The notes under the pieces are model-generated. The model did not search any database and was not told the DNA's origin. It worked only from the letters and a program-made list of their open reading frames with translations. The position numbers and the translations under genes were made by a program. From Chara braunii (lineage: Eukaryota; Streptophyta; Charophyceae; Charales; Characeae), in contig BFEA01000693.1 in the NCBI GenBank assembly GCA_003427395.1, forward strand, positions 75,495 to 101,769: a stretch of DNA of 26,275 nucleotides. The letters are read 5' to 3'. The number at the start of each line of letters is the position of its first letter. Positions within the stretch are counted from its first letter, which is position 1. Positions 23,301-26,275 of the stretch are shown here, piece by piece.

Positions 23301-24727
23301 TCATATTCATCCTTCCTTCCCTAATACTTTTTCTTCTTCCTGTCTGTCATCCTACTGCTCGCCCACTTTTCTCTCCCCTCTGCCACCATTCAAATTACAG
23401 CCTCCCCGTCCCCCCCCCCCTTCCCTCTCCTCTCGCTTTTTCAGCGTATTACCTTTACGACTTTTCTCTGCCACTCCTCCCTCGTGTTTCTTTCTCACCC
23501 GCAGCTCCCGTCTCCTTCCTGGCTCGCTCCTCTCCCCTTCAGTTCCCCCTCTGTTCATGTCTCCCTCCTCTGTCTCTACCCAACTCCAACTCCTTTGCGC
23601 CCTCCGCCCAATGCTGTCTTTTCGGGCCTGCATCCTCTCGCCCCCTCCTCTCTCTCTGCTGCGCCTTCCCCATTTCGCCCGTATCTCCTCTAGAGCCTGC
23701 CTCGCCAGTTCCCCTTGTTCTCGCCCTTCGGTCCCCTCTCTTTCCATGTCTCCCTTCTCTGTCTCTACCCAACTCATCTGCGCCCTCCGCTCAATGCTGT
23801 CTTCTCGCGCCTGCACCCTCCTCTCTCCCCCTCCTCTCACTCTGCCGCGTCTTCCCCATTTCGCCCGTATCTCGTCTAGGCCTCTGCACCCTCTCTCCCG
23901 CTCTCCCTTACCCTTACCCTCCCGCCAATCGCTTTTTTTTTCGTTCTCTTCTGCTTCCGGGCTCCTCGTCTCTGGATTTCAGCCTTCGTCCTCTGCTCTG
24001 GGTCGTGATCACTGTCTTTCTCTCTCTTATCATCCAACCAAGTCCGAGAGCCCATTCTTAGAAAACGAAGTACACTGAACAAAAGCTGACGGGAGAAAAG
24101 GATGAATGCAGCTTCGCGTGAAAAAGATTGTCCTCACCTTCTTTCACGTGAATCTCTGCGGTCCCGGTCTCGGCTCCGCTCCCTCTCCCGCTCCCTTACT
24201 CTCTCCGCACCCCTGTCCCTCTCGCGGTCTCGCGACCTATCTATTGATCTCTCTCTATACCTATCCTTTTCCCTCTCCCTCTCCCGATCTTTGTCCCGAT
24301 CCCTATCCCTCTCTCTATCTCGGTCTTTATCCCTGTGATCTATGTCTCGGCTCCTGTGTCTTTCTCTCTCTTTCTCCCTCATTTCCCGGTCTCGATCTCG
24401 TTCCCTCTCCCTCTCTTTATCGTGCCCTCTCTCTCTTTCCCTTTCTCTCTCTCCTCTTTCCCTGTTCCTGAAATCCCCAGGCGATTTCGACCTCGAATGA
24501 CGACCCAGAGACCTCCGCCCTCGCTCCCGCTGCTCCTCTTCCTCCCCTGCCCTATTTCTCTTACTCCTATGCCTTTGTCCATCTTCTTCTCCATTCCTCC
24601 TTTTCGAGCTCTTCATATCCGCCGGCGAATCTTTTCCATCCCTCTCTATGTCTGCATTCAAATCTTTCGACCCGTTGGGTCTTTCCAGAGTATTTTCTAA
24701 ATAATCGTACTCGTCGAAGTCGCCCAT
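5318..24727 (-). CDS. RBM39: RBM39/CAPER-alpha-like splicing factor, ten exons, 3' end not in window
   Basis: Seen: exons 24138-24727, 22955-23069, 14419-14475, 11602-11657, 9904-10138, 8826-8912, 8258-8332, 7191-7274, 6748-6818 and 5318-5546 join to 1,599 nt, exactly 533 codons with no stop, and phases match at every junction. Domains: acidic N-terminus 1-30; basic nuclear-localisation-like stretch around 40-60; RE/RD/RS-rich region about 65-215; RRM1 with RNP2 TVFAYQ (230-235) and RNP1 KGVGYIEF (270-277); RRM2 with LYVGNL (335-340) and KGFGFVQY (374-381); DDDEGGG (426-432); Pro/Ala/Gly-rich linker 458-517; start of the UHM (YLLLKNMFEP, 521-530). Known: this family acts in nuclear speckles in 3' splice-site recognition with U2AF and SF3B1, and as a coactivator in animals. 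Inference: a plant-lineage orthologue. The core UHM and stop codon are missing and should lie to the left. Five of ten donors begin GTGAG. Family identity is near certain; the last acceptor (exon 10) is the weakest boundary. Confidence 0.93.
5547..6747 (-). other. Intron 9 (1,201 nt)
   Basis: Bounded by GTGTGT and ATCGTCAG, the weakest splice-site pair of the gene. It contains locus 1 of the microsatellite-linked repeat. A plus-strand open frame at 6249-6761 lacks an ATG start, overlaps exon 9 antisense and is not supported. Confidence 0.85.
5736..5925. repeat. CT microsatellite-linked repeat, locus 1
   Basis: A CT run of about 41 nt (5736-5776) is followed by GTTGTCATGTAATAGACAAC with TCCGCAAAAT (from 5801), ending in ATCGGACTTTAAC, and by a second unit GTTGTCATACCCGCTATACA with CAACTCCACAG (from 5883). 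The 10398-10745 locus has the same order of parts. Confidence 0.75.
6748..6818 (-). CDS. RBM39: Exon 9: conserved LNARSRALLMQKLDR linker
   Basis: The acceptor GGTGACAG precedes SLNARSRALLMQKLDRSG and SSLPG, then two bases (AG) of a split codon before a weaker donor, GTGTGT. The motif (A/S)LNA.SRA.LMQKLDR is a hallmark of this family between RRM2 and the UHM. Homologues usually carry Gln where this copy has Arg (LNAR for LNAQ). Confidence 0.88.
6819..7190 (-). other. Intron 8 (372 nt)
   Basis: The shortest intron of the gene, bounded by GTAAGC and GGTGACAG. No repeat or element recognised. Confidence 0.9.
7191..7274 (-). CDS. RBM39: Exon 8: post-RRM2 acidic linker
   Basis: The acceptor GGTGTTGTACAG precedes 28 codons: VSAVSENVGLQEMGSSLGE then IDDDEGGGL. 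The DDD-GGGL motif sits at the same place in plant homologues. The donor is CTG followed by GTAAGC. Phase 0 at both ends. Confidence 0.91.
7275..8257 (-). other. Intron 7 (983 nt)
   Basis: Bounded by GTAACT and GTTGTACAG. Its first roughly 290 nt form a 146-bp tandem duplication. An ATG-initiated plus-strand frame at 7629-7988 is antisense, matches no family I know and is probably chance. Confidence 0.9.
7965..8256. repeat. Diverged tandem duplication, 146-bp period
   Basis: CTTGCATGCCCTGCTCGTTT at 7965 and CTTGCATGCCCTGCTTATTT at 8111 begin two units sharing CCATTCCA, GGCAAGG and GGAATCAGTC, and ending with a related ...TACAT(A)AAAAT. The second unit ends almost exactly at the exon 7 donor. 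Confidence 0.8.
8258..8332 (-). CDS. RBM39: Exon 7: RRM2 helix 2 and beta-4
   Basis: The acceptor CTCTTGCAG precedes 25 codons, YAKLEDARTAQQMMNG then MDLGGRPIK. This is the usual RRM2 ending (NG...AGR.IKV), with Val supplied by exon 8. The donor is AAG followed by GTAACT. Phase 0 at both ends. Confidence 0.93.
8333..8825 (-). other. Intron 6 (493 nt)
   Basis: Bounded by GTAAAC and CTCTTGCAG. Contains an A-rich stretch (8616-8642). Nothing else recognised. Confidence 0.9.
8826..8912 (-). CDS. RBM39: Exon 6: RRM2 core with RNP1
   Basis: The acceptor ATGTGGTGCAG precedes 29 codons beginning LFEPFGPVELVQLPQDPETG and ending KGFGFVQ, the RNP1 motif of RRM2. The donor is CAG followed by GTAAAC. 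Phase 0 at both ends. The match to plant homologues is nearly residue for residue. Confidence 0.95.
8913..9903 (-). other. Intron 5 (991 nt)
   Basis: Bounded by GTGAGT and GTGGTGCAG. Contains the 218-bp duplication; otherwise nothing recognised. Confidence 0.9.
9477..9815. repeat. Tandem duplication, 218-bp period
   Basis: ACAGCAGGCATGGAGCAAA at 9477 recurs at 9695. Both continue through GCCCCTAATATTCCACCA, ATGTATAGGTGTGTTTTT and CACAGAAATTCACT. The first unit has about 20 extra bases (GTAGGCAGGCAAAGAGGAAC). Confidence 0.92.
9904..10138 (-). CDS. RBM39: Exon 5: end of RRM1, linker, start of RRM2
   Basis: The acceptor TTTCGCAG is followed by one base completing Gly273, then 78 codons. YIEFYDVASVSMAIALSG completes RNP1 and helix 2. 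VMVKLSEAEKNL is the conserved end of RRM1. A roughly 20-residue Ala/Gly/Thr linker follows, then RRLYVGNLHFNMTEDQLRT with RNP2 of RRM2. The donor is ACG followed by GTGAGT, phase 0. Confidence 0.95.
10398..10745. repeat. CT microsatellite-linked repeat, locus 2, with assembly gap
   Basis: A CT run (10398-10454) is followed by 10 N, CA repeats and two units: GTTGTCATGTTGGCTATGGA with ACAACTCCACAAAA from 10545, and GATGCCATGTTCGCTACACA with ATTCCACAAACTC from 10696. The same arrangement occurs at 5736-5925 in intron 9. The first unit contains a TTGTC...GACAA inverted pair. Confidence 0.75.
10455..10464. other. Assembly gap (10 N)
   Basis: Ten N between CT and CA repeats. The true length of the compound microsatellite is unknown. 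A single N also occurs at 16916 beside a T-run. Confidence 1.
11001..11126. mobile_element. Imperfect foldback, about 126 bp
   Basis: CGGTCCTACCGGGCC at the left is complementary, with mismatches, to GGGCCAGTAGGACCAC at the right. Pairing extends inward to the TTAAGACT and AGTCTTAA words around a short loop near 11053-11070. Non-autonomous MITE-like or a hairpin remnant. The sequence differs from the two foldbacks in intron 2. No target-site duplication is evident. Confidence 0.5.
11263..11390. repeat. Tandem duplication, 64-bp period
   Basis: ACCGGATGAATGGCAAGCTG at 11263 is repeated at 11327. The units differ at only a few positions (GTGAACTAC and GTGAGCTAC; GTGCAAGCC and GTGTGAGCC). The region with its left flank also resembles 10197-10307 in the same intron (CATCAG..TGCTG.CAAACAGCAC), an older diverged copy. 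Confidence 0.93.
11602..11657 (-). CDS. RBM39: Exon 4: RRM1 beta-2 and start of RNP1 (56-nt exon)
   Basis: The acceptor CTGCCCCTCGCAG is followed by VRDVRLILDRNSRRHKGV, then GG of a split Gly codon before donor GTGAGA. KGVG is the start of RNP1. RDVRLI.DRNSRR is one of the most conserved stretches of the family. Exon 5 supplies the third base of the Gly codon. Confidence 0.94.
12629..13050. repeat. Compound CT/CA microsatellite cluster
   Basis: Pure CT for about 43 nt (12631-12673), interrupted CT/CCCTC to 12710, then CA with CGCA variants to about 12750, and degenerate CA-rich DNA to 13050 with short GA blocks. Open frames here are repeat artefacts. Confidence 0.95.
13446..13950. repeat. 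CA microsatellite with GA blocks
   Basis: A CA tract runs 13671-13742 with two CG interruptions. Degenerate CA-rich DNA precedes it, and GA blocks with spacer words such as GTAGTTAGT follow. Confidence 0.95.
14027..14280. repeat. Tandem repeat, 86-bp period, about three degenerate units
   Basis: ACTATCTCCTTTTCCCCCAA at 14027 recurs as ACTATCTCCTTTTCCTCCAA at 14113. A weaker third unit begins near 14190 (CTTGGCCTCCTTTCCCCC). Each unit ends in a C-rich segment; the first two end with an A-run and CAAAT. Confidence 0.85.
14419..14475 (-). CDS. RBM39: Exon 3: RRM1 helix 1 (57-nt exon)
   Basis: The acceptor TGTTGTGCAG precedes 19 codons, ISLKADERDVYEFFSRAGK, which is RRM1 helix 1 and the following turn. 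The donor is AAG followed by GTGAGT. Both ends are phase 0, so skipping would keep the frame but remove RRM1's first helix. It lies between introns of 8.5 kb and 2.8 kb. Confidence 0.93.
15545..15633. repeat. Perfect 28-bp inverted repeat with 33-nt loop
   Basis: 15545-15572 (starting GAATAATAATAGTCTC) is exactly complementary to 15606-15633 (ending GAGACTATTATTATTC). Such an uninterrupted stem is rare by chance and would form a stable hairpin in either strand's RNA. Options: foldback element remnant, small-RNA precursor, or an assembly or cloning artefact. Confidence 0.9.
15950..16120. repeat. Interleaved direct repeats
   Basis: CCCCTTAAGCTAGAAAGAAC near 15950 recurs as CCCCTTGAGCTAGAAAGAAC near 16098. 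Between them, CGGTAAAAGGTAACCAAGG and CGGTAAAAGATAACCAAGG, each followed by AAGGCGCAG, recur about 50 bases apart. Confidence 0.85.
16078..16818 (-). other. Unexplained 246-codon open frame inside intron 2
   Basis: An ATG at 16818 opens 246 codons to TGA at 16078. The frame is open to 16857 without another ATG. No domain is recognised. Residues with KGCGQ, KGCAQ and KGCGQ come from a repeated TGTCCACAGCCCTT word (about 16529, 16589 and 16639), and a Pro/His run comes from the G tract at 16514-16525. The C-terminal third (NLAGDFKGGTDTP, then EIRKKMGLPSLKEHHGPG) is not low complexity. Same strand as the host gene. It could be chance, a decayed element or a nested gene. Its length alone is the evidence. 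Confidence 0.2.
16394..16835. repeat. Local degenerate repeats (CTGATCTCGGTC and CCACAGCCCTT words)
   Basis: TATCTGATCTCGGTC occurs near 16396 and 16789. TGCCTCTGAYTAACTGGGGG occurs near 16479 and 16568. TGTCCACAGCCCTT-type words occur three times. The pattern suggests a segment built by repeated duplication. Confidence 0.7.
16494..16525 (+). other. G-quadruplex-type tract
   Basis: Runs of 5, 4, 5 and 12 G separated by TT, T and TGC meet the classic four-tract pattern with very short loops. The tract lies on the template strand in intron 2. Confidence 0.75.
17535..17597. repeat. Compound (CT)n(CA)n microsatellite
   Basis: About 34 nt of CT repeats pass directly into about 29 nt of CA repeats. 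The transcript of the host gene would read (GU)n(GA)n. Confidence 0.97.
17784..18010. repeat. Interleaved short direct repeats
   Basis: CTTCGCTCGATTATGTAA and CTTCGCTCGATGATGTAA, TTGCGTTCGTCGATACACC and TTGCGTTCGTGAATATAC, and TCGGTGTGCCTGAGCCCTA with TCGGTGTGGCTGAGCCCTA form three degenerate pairs in about 230 bases. This suggests repeated local duplication. Confidence 0.75.
18758..18900. repeat. Tandem duplication, 79-bp period
   Basis: TCACTGCCGTAGGGGTAATC at 18758 recurs as TCACTGCCGAAGGGGGGCAA at 18837. Both continue into CAGGCGC, AAAGCCAGCCAACC and AGGCCCA, with small indels. Confidence 0.85.
19278..19392. mobile_element. Foldback element, copy 1 (MITE-like), 115 bp
   Basis: The left arm GCTACCTTCTTCCCCCGAAT and the right arm ATTCGGGTGAAGAAGGTAGC are complementary except for one base. 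Pairing extends inward through GTACGGT and its complement ACCGTAC. Same family as 22754-22872. Flanks do not show an obvious target-site duplication. Confidence 0.6.
19660..19790. repeat. Short tandem duplication, about 37-bp period
   Basis: GGCTGAGTTATAAAGGGG then GAGAAGAATATGAGAAA is followed directly by GGCTGAGTTGTAAAGGGG, CCGG, then GAGAAGAATATGCGAAA. A wider pair, TTCATTGCGCT, flanks both units. Confidence 0.85.
20109..20150 (+). other. G-quadruplex-type G-run cluster
   Basis: Runs GGG-A-GGG-C-GGG, then a 7-G run, a second 7-G run and a 6-G run satisfy the four-tract pattern with one- to few-base loops. The G-rich strand is the template strand of the host gene. Confidence 0.7.
20335..20381 (+). 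repeat. Poly(A) tract, 47 nt
   Basis: An uninterrupted run of 47 A on the plus strand. It could be the tail of a plus-strand retroposon (see the Pol III box-like words at 19959-20024) or a simple expansion. No matching target-site duplication of the following GGTTGCTTT was found upstream. Confidence 0.95.
20670..20798. repeat. Short direct repeat, 101-bp period
   Basis: ACGAGCTCAGCCGCCATCAG followed by GTATTCC occurs at 20670 and again at 20771, identical over 27 bases. Both copies follow a CCCTG-type context. Confidence 0.9.
21042..21240. repeat. Irregular GC-rich minisatellite (CAGGGTCC family)
   Basis: Repeated words CAGGGTCC, GTCCGCCGCCA and CACACCCCGCC recur in shuffled order across about 175 bases, as in a degenerate minisatellite. 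A related pair, CATCCCAGGT, follows at about 21247 and 21324. No coding signal is evident. Confidence 0.75.
22288..22442. repeat. Direct repeat, period 102 bp
   Basis: GGGGAATCCGCT at 22288 and 22390 is followed in both copies by GGCCATAGGAGTCCCTA or close variants and by AACATGAAGCCCTCTG. The second copy is immediately preceded by GATAACGACCGG, the same word found in the right arm of the foldback at 22754-22872. Confidence 0.85.
22754..22872. mobile_element. Foldback element, copy 2 (MITE-like), 119 bp
   Basis: The left arm (from GGCTGTCGTCTCTTCACACG) and the reverse complement of the right arm (ending GGGTGAAGACGGTAGC) pair over roughly 40 bases with a few mismatches, including the shared core CGCCCGGTC. 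The element resembles the foldback at 19278-19392 in size, ends and core. No transposase is present and no clear target-site duplication was found. Alternative: a hairpin small-RNA precursor. Confidence 0.55.
22955..23069 (-). CDS. RBM39: Exon 2: end of RE/RD region and RRM1 beta-1 (RNP2)
   Basis: The acceptor is TGTGTGTGCAG. Its first base completes the Arg codon left by exon 1. The encoded segment runs from SRDRDRRDRERDRDKDKEA through the acidic PEEEDPERD to LRTVFAYQ, where TVFAYQ is the RNP2 motif of RRM1. The donor is CAG followed by GTGAGT, a near-consensus site, in phase 0. The same ERDLRTVFAYQ arrangement is typical of plant RBM39-like proteins. Confidence 0.92.
23176..23251. repeat. 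13-bp minisatellite, about 5.8 copies
   Basis: The unit ACAGTCCACCGTG starts at 23176, 23189, 23202, 23215 and 23228, with a partial sixth copy from 23241. Only the first unit has a substitution (AGC for ACC). The near-identity points to recent expansion. It lies in intron 1, about 110 nt upstream of exon 2 in the transcript. Confidence 0.95.
23557..23900. repeat. Tandem duplication, 189-bp period, intron 1
   Basis: ATGTCTCCCTCCTCTGTC at 23557 recurs as ATGTCTCCCTTCTCTGTC at 23746. Homology continues through CCCAACTC, AATGCTGTCTT, the CTCC-rich middle, and TTCCCCATTTCGCCCGTATC in both units, with small indels. Confidence 0.9.
24138..24727 (-). CDS. RBM39: Exon 1: start codon, acidic N-terminus and RE/RD/RS-rich region
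   Basis: The ATG (complement of 24725-24727) opens MGDFDEYDYLENTLE, which resembles the MDFDEY-type start of plant family members, so this start is preferred. Then come a Lys/Arg cluster (SKRR, about 41-44; RSKRNR, about 54-59), a single SRSKSP block near 78-83, and a long run of alternating Arg with Glu or Asp from about 88 to 196. RS dipeptides are few, so this is more a mixed-charge RE/RD domain than a classic RS domain. Such domains are known to favour nuclear-speckle condensation. The exon ends in AAG followed by GTGAGG, leaving two bases (AG) of a split Arg codon. The codons are nearly AG-repeat DNA, so length may vary by slippage. Confidence 0.93.
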
Positions 24728-24990
24728 GGAACTCCCCCACCCCTCGCCCGTTCGCCCCGCCCTCTATCGTCTGCCAGGAACACCTGCCGTGTTGTCCGCA
24801 GTGGACCAATTGCTCCCACTCCCAATTATCAGACTCCGATCCCACTTTCTCCTCCTCTCCGCCGAGTTCTCTGTCTCCCTTGCTTTGAACCTTCCCCCTA
24901 CCCGCGAAACGCGCAGCAACACGCACACAGGCTTCCTCCTCCAATCAACCCTTGCACCGCTAGACAGTTGCCAGGACTCAGTTTGATCTC
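24728..24990 (-). promoter_or_regulatory. Presumed 5' leader and core promoter region of the RBM39-like gene
   Basis: Reading the minus strand from about 24990 to the start codon, I see no upstream ATG. The stretch is purine-rich (GGAGGAGGAAG and GAGAGGAGGAGAAAG). I see no TATA box. The start-codon context is TTCCATGG: G at +4 but no purine at -3. The transcription start cannot be placed from sequence, and an intron in the leader cannot be excluded. Confidence 0.4.
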
Positions 24991-25950
24991 GAGAAATGAT
25001 CCGATGCCGTGCGCAAATGGCAACCTCGAATGCCCATCATCAGAGAAGTAAAAACGGGCAAGCTCTCCCACCCAAGAGCGTCAGACAGGAGGAGCTATGG
25101 TTCGGAGACTTCGCGTACAAGCCAACCAACGCAAGAACAAGACGGCGAGGTGACACATGCAGACAAGAACGGTAGATGGACGAACGGTCGGCCAGCAACG
25201 GCGACTTTCCTCCCACCTCCTTCGCCCTTACGACATGGGCACCGAGCCGGGTTGGCGTAGTAACACATGACAGTGATAGACTGGACGACCCCAAACCCTA
25301 ACCAAATGCTGAGTGTACGCCGTCCCGGCGACCTGTTCCGGTAAGGTGGTCAAAAGTTTTCCCAACCCCGCTATCGCCTCGCCTGGCACCGTGCGCATTG
25401 GGGTGACCGATTCGCCGACCAGTACCCGGCCAGTAAACAACGGACCGACCAGGCCTGGATAGCCGATCTCCAGCGACCCCTTGGCCTAAGTTGTGGCCAC
25501 ATGTTCAAGTTGCGCCCTCTGAGGGCTGGTTTGCTCACCTAAGGGGAAGCACACGGTGGACCTACAGGAAAACACCTTTTTTTTTTTTTTCGCAGCCCTA
25601 GGTGTAGCATATTCGGCGACCGCGACCAGGACGCAAAGTGGGTTTCTAGGGGGCAAAAGTTTGGGGGGGATGGGTCCTTGGCAAAATTGGGGACTACCTA
25701 CAGGCAGCTCTGGAATGACCGGGACTTTTGGAAAAAGCAAGGACCGGTCCTCGGGTGGAATGGACCCCAAAAAGAAGTGGGGATGGGGTAAGGGCCCTCA
25801 GGCCCAGGCGTTGAGGGCCGTCTTCTCAAAACAGGGAGGTCAGGCGCAACGAAACAGGCGTTTTGCAAGAGGCACCTTTGGCGATTTTCTGTGCTCGGAG
25901 GAACCTGCAGAAAAATCTGAAATTTTGAGAATACATATATGAGGTCGTGT

Positions 25951-26185
25951 TCTTTCTAGGAAAAATATTAGAACATTTTTAAAAAATCATTTAGATTGGG
26001 CACATTTTCCGTTTTTCTCCCTCAACCATGTGCGGGCCAACTTAAAAGGTACTCCAAATTCAGTGAGTTTTCACTCTCAGAAGAATGCGTTAAAAAACCT
26101 GACAATCGGAGTACTCGTAGATTTTGTTGTAATCTTTCCAGGAAAAACGCTAAATAAATTTTAAAAAATCATTCCAACTGCAAAA
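25951..26185. repeat. AT-rich partial duplication, 182-bp period
   Basis: TCTTTCTAGGAAAAATATTA at 25951 and TCTTTCCAGGAAAAACGCTA at 26133 are followed by TTTTAAAAAATCATT in both. Homology fades after about 50 bases. Confidence 0.6.
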
Positions 26186-26231
26186 TAAATCGCGGTCGCA
26201 ATTTGACCGATATTTCAATTTTGCCATTCAG

Positions 26232-26275
<44 letters not shown>
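26232..26275. repeat. (CT)n microsatellite at the window edge
   Basis: CT repeat running to the last base; it probably continues beyond the window. Confidence 0.95.

Larger units (their letters stand above)
23070..24137 (-). other. Intron 1 (1,068 nt)
   Basis: Bounded by GTGAGG and TGTGTGTGCAG. It holds a 13-bp minisatellite near its 3' end and a 189-bp tandem duplication. The intron is strongly pyrimidine-rich on the plus strand, so the transcript is purine-rich. Open frames here read as Arg/Glu-rich peptides resembling exon 1 but lack conserved motifs, so I treat them as composition artefacts. Confidence 0.85.
24991..26275. other. Intergenic region upstream of the gene, repeat-like, no recognised gene
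   Basis: No family is recognised here. The minus strand has an 82-codon open frame between stops (about 25230-25478, GESVTPMRTVPGEA motif) and another 94-codon frame at 25486-25770. The plus strand has a frame at 25556-25942 without an ATG start. G-rich DNA lies around 25648-25800, then AT-rich DNA at 25950-26220, where a segment beginning near 25951 partly recurs 182 bases later. A plant-type telo-box word, AAACCCTAA, occurs at 25293-25301. This could be decayed transposon sequence. I cannot name the type. Confidence 0.4.

Noticed and set aside
23352-23840. Arg/Glu-rich minus-strand frame resembling the RE/RD domain
   Set aside because: It arises from CT-rich plus-strand DNA and the 189-bp duplication. 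It is bounded by no good splice pair in the right phase, and exons 1 and 2 already join in phase.
24567-24944. Minus-strand frame overlapping the start codon of the gene, possible uORF
   Set aside because: It opens with TTG, not ATG, and no ATG precedes the main start within the inspected leader. Out of frame with conserved coding.
25293-25301. AAACCCTAA telo-box as a promoter element of this gene
   Set aside because: A single 9-base match about 570 bases upstream of the start codon, inside an open-frame stretch. Too weak to call regulatory or telomeric.

Overview
The window is nuclear DNA from a eukaryote of the green plant lineage. It is dominated by one long, intron-rich gene on the minus strand. 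Joining ten exons (24727 down to 5318) gives a continuous 533-codon reading frame with GT-AG junctions throughout. The product is the plant-type RBM39/CAPER-alpha-like splicing factor (U2AF65-related). It has an acidic start (MGDFDEYDYLE), a roughly 150-residue Arg/Glu/Asp/Ser-rich region, RRM1, RRM2, a short acidic DDDEGGG linker, a Pro/Ala/Gly-rich segment and the first strand of the C-terminal UHM (third RRM). The rest of the UHM and the stop codon are not seen and probably lie left of base 1. Motifs such as YIEFYDV, SEAEKNL, LYVGNLHFN and LLLKNMFEP are the plant form of the family. Introns of up to 8.5 kb, heavy CT/CA microsatellite content and many small tandem duplications suggest a large, repeat-rich genome, for example a charophyte alga, bryophyte, lycophyte or gymnosperm. 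The sequence alone does not settle which.

Layout from the gene's 5' side (right) to its 3' side (left): 26275-24991 is intergenic, with G-rich and AT-rich repeat-like DNA, a CT microsatellite at the edge and undated open frames. 24990-24728 is a presumed ATG-free 5' leader. 24727-24138 is exon 1. 23069-22955 is exon 2. Intron 2 (22954-14476) holds two related foldback elements, a perfect 28-bp inverted repeat, G-quadruplex-type tracts, a 47-nt poly(A), many short duplications and an unexplained 246-codon open frame. Exons 3 to 10 are small (56-235 nt) and spread over 14475-5318. Their introns contain tandem duplications and two copies of a repeat attached to a CT microsatellite. 5317-1 is intron 10 or beyond. 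It holds a diverged duplicated purine-rich segment, a four-copy short repeat family and a candidate alternative last exon near 4967-4926.

I see no rRNA, convincing tRNA, CRISPR array, prokaryotic operon or intact transposon. The most interesting material is in the introns: microsatellite-linked repeats, foldback elements, the perfect hairpin and the possible truncated isoform. The gene is a conserved one. I cannot claim a new biological system here.
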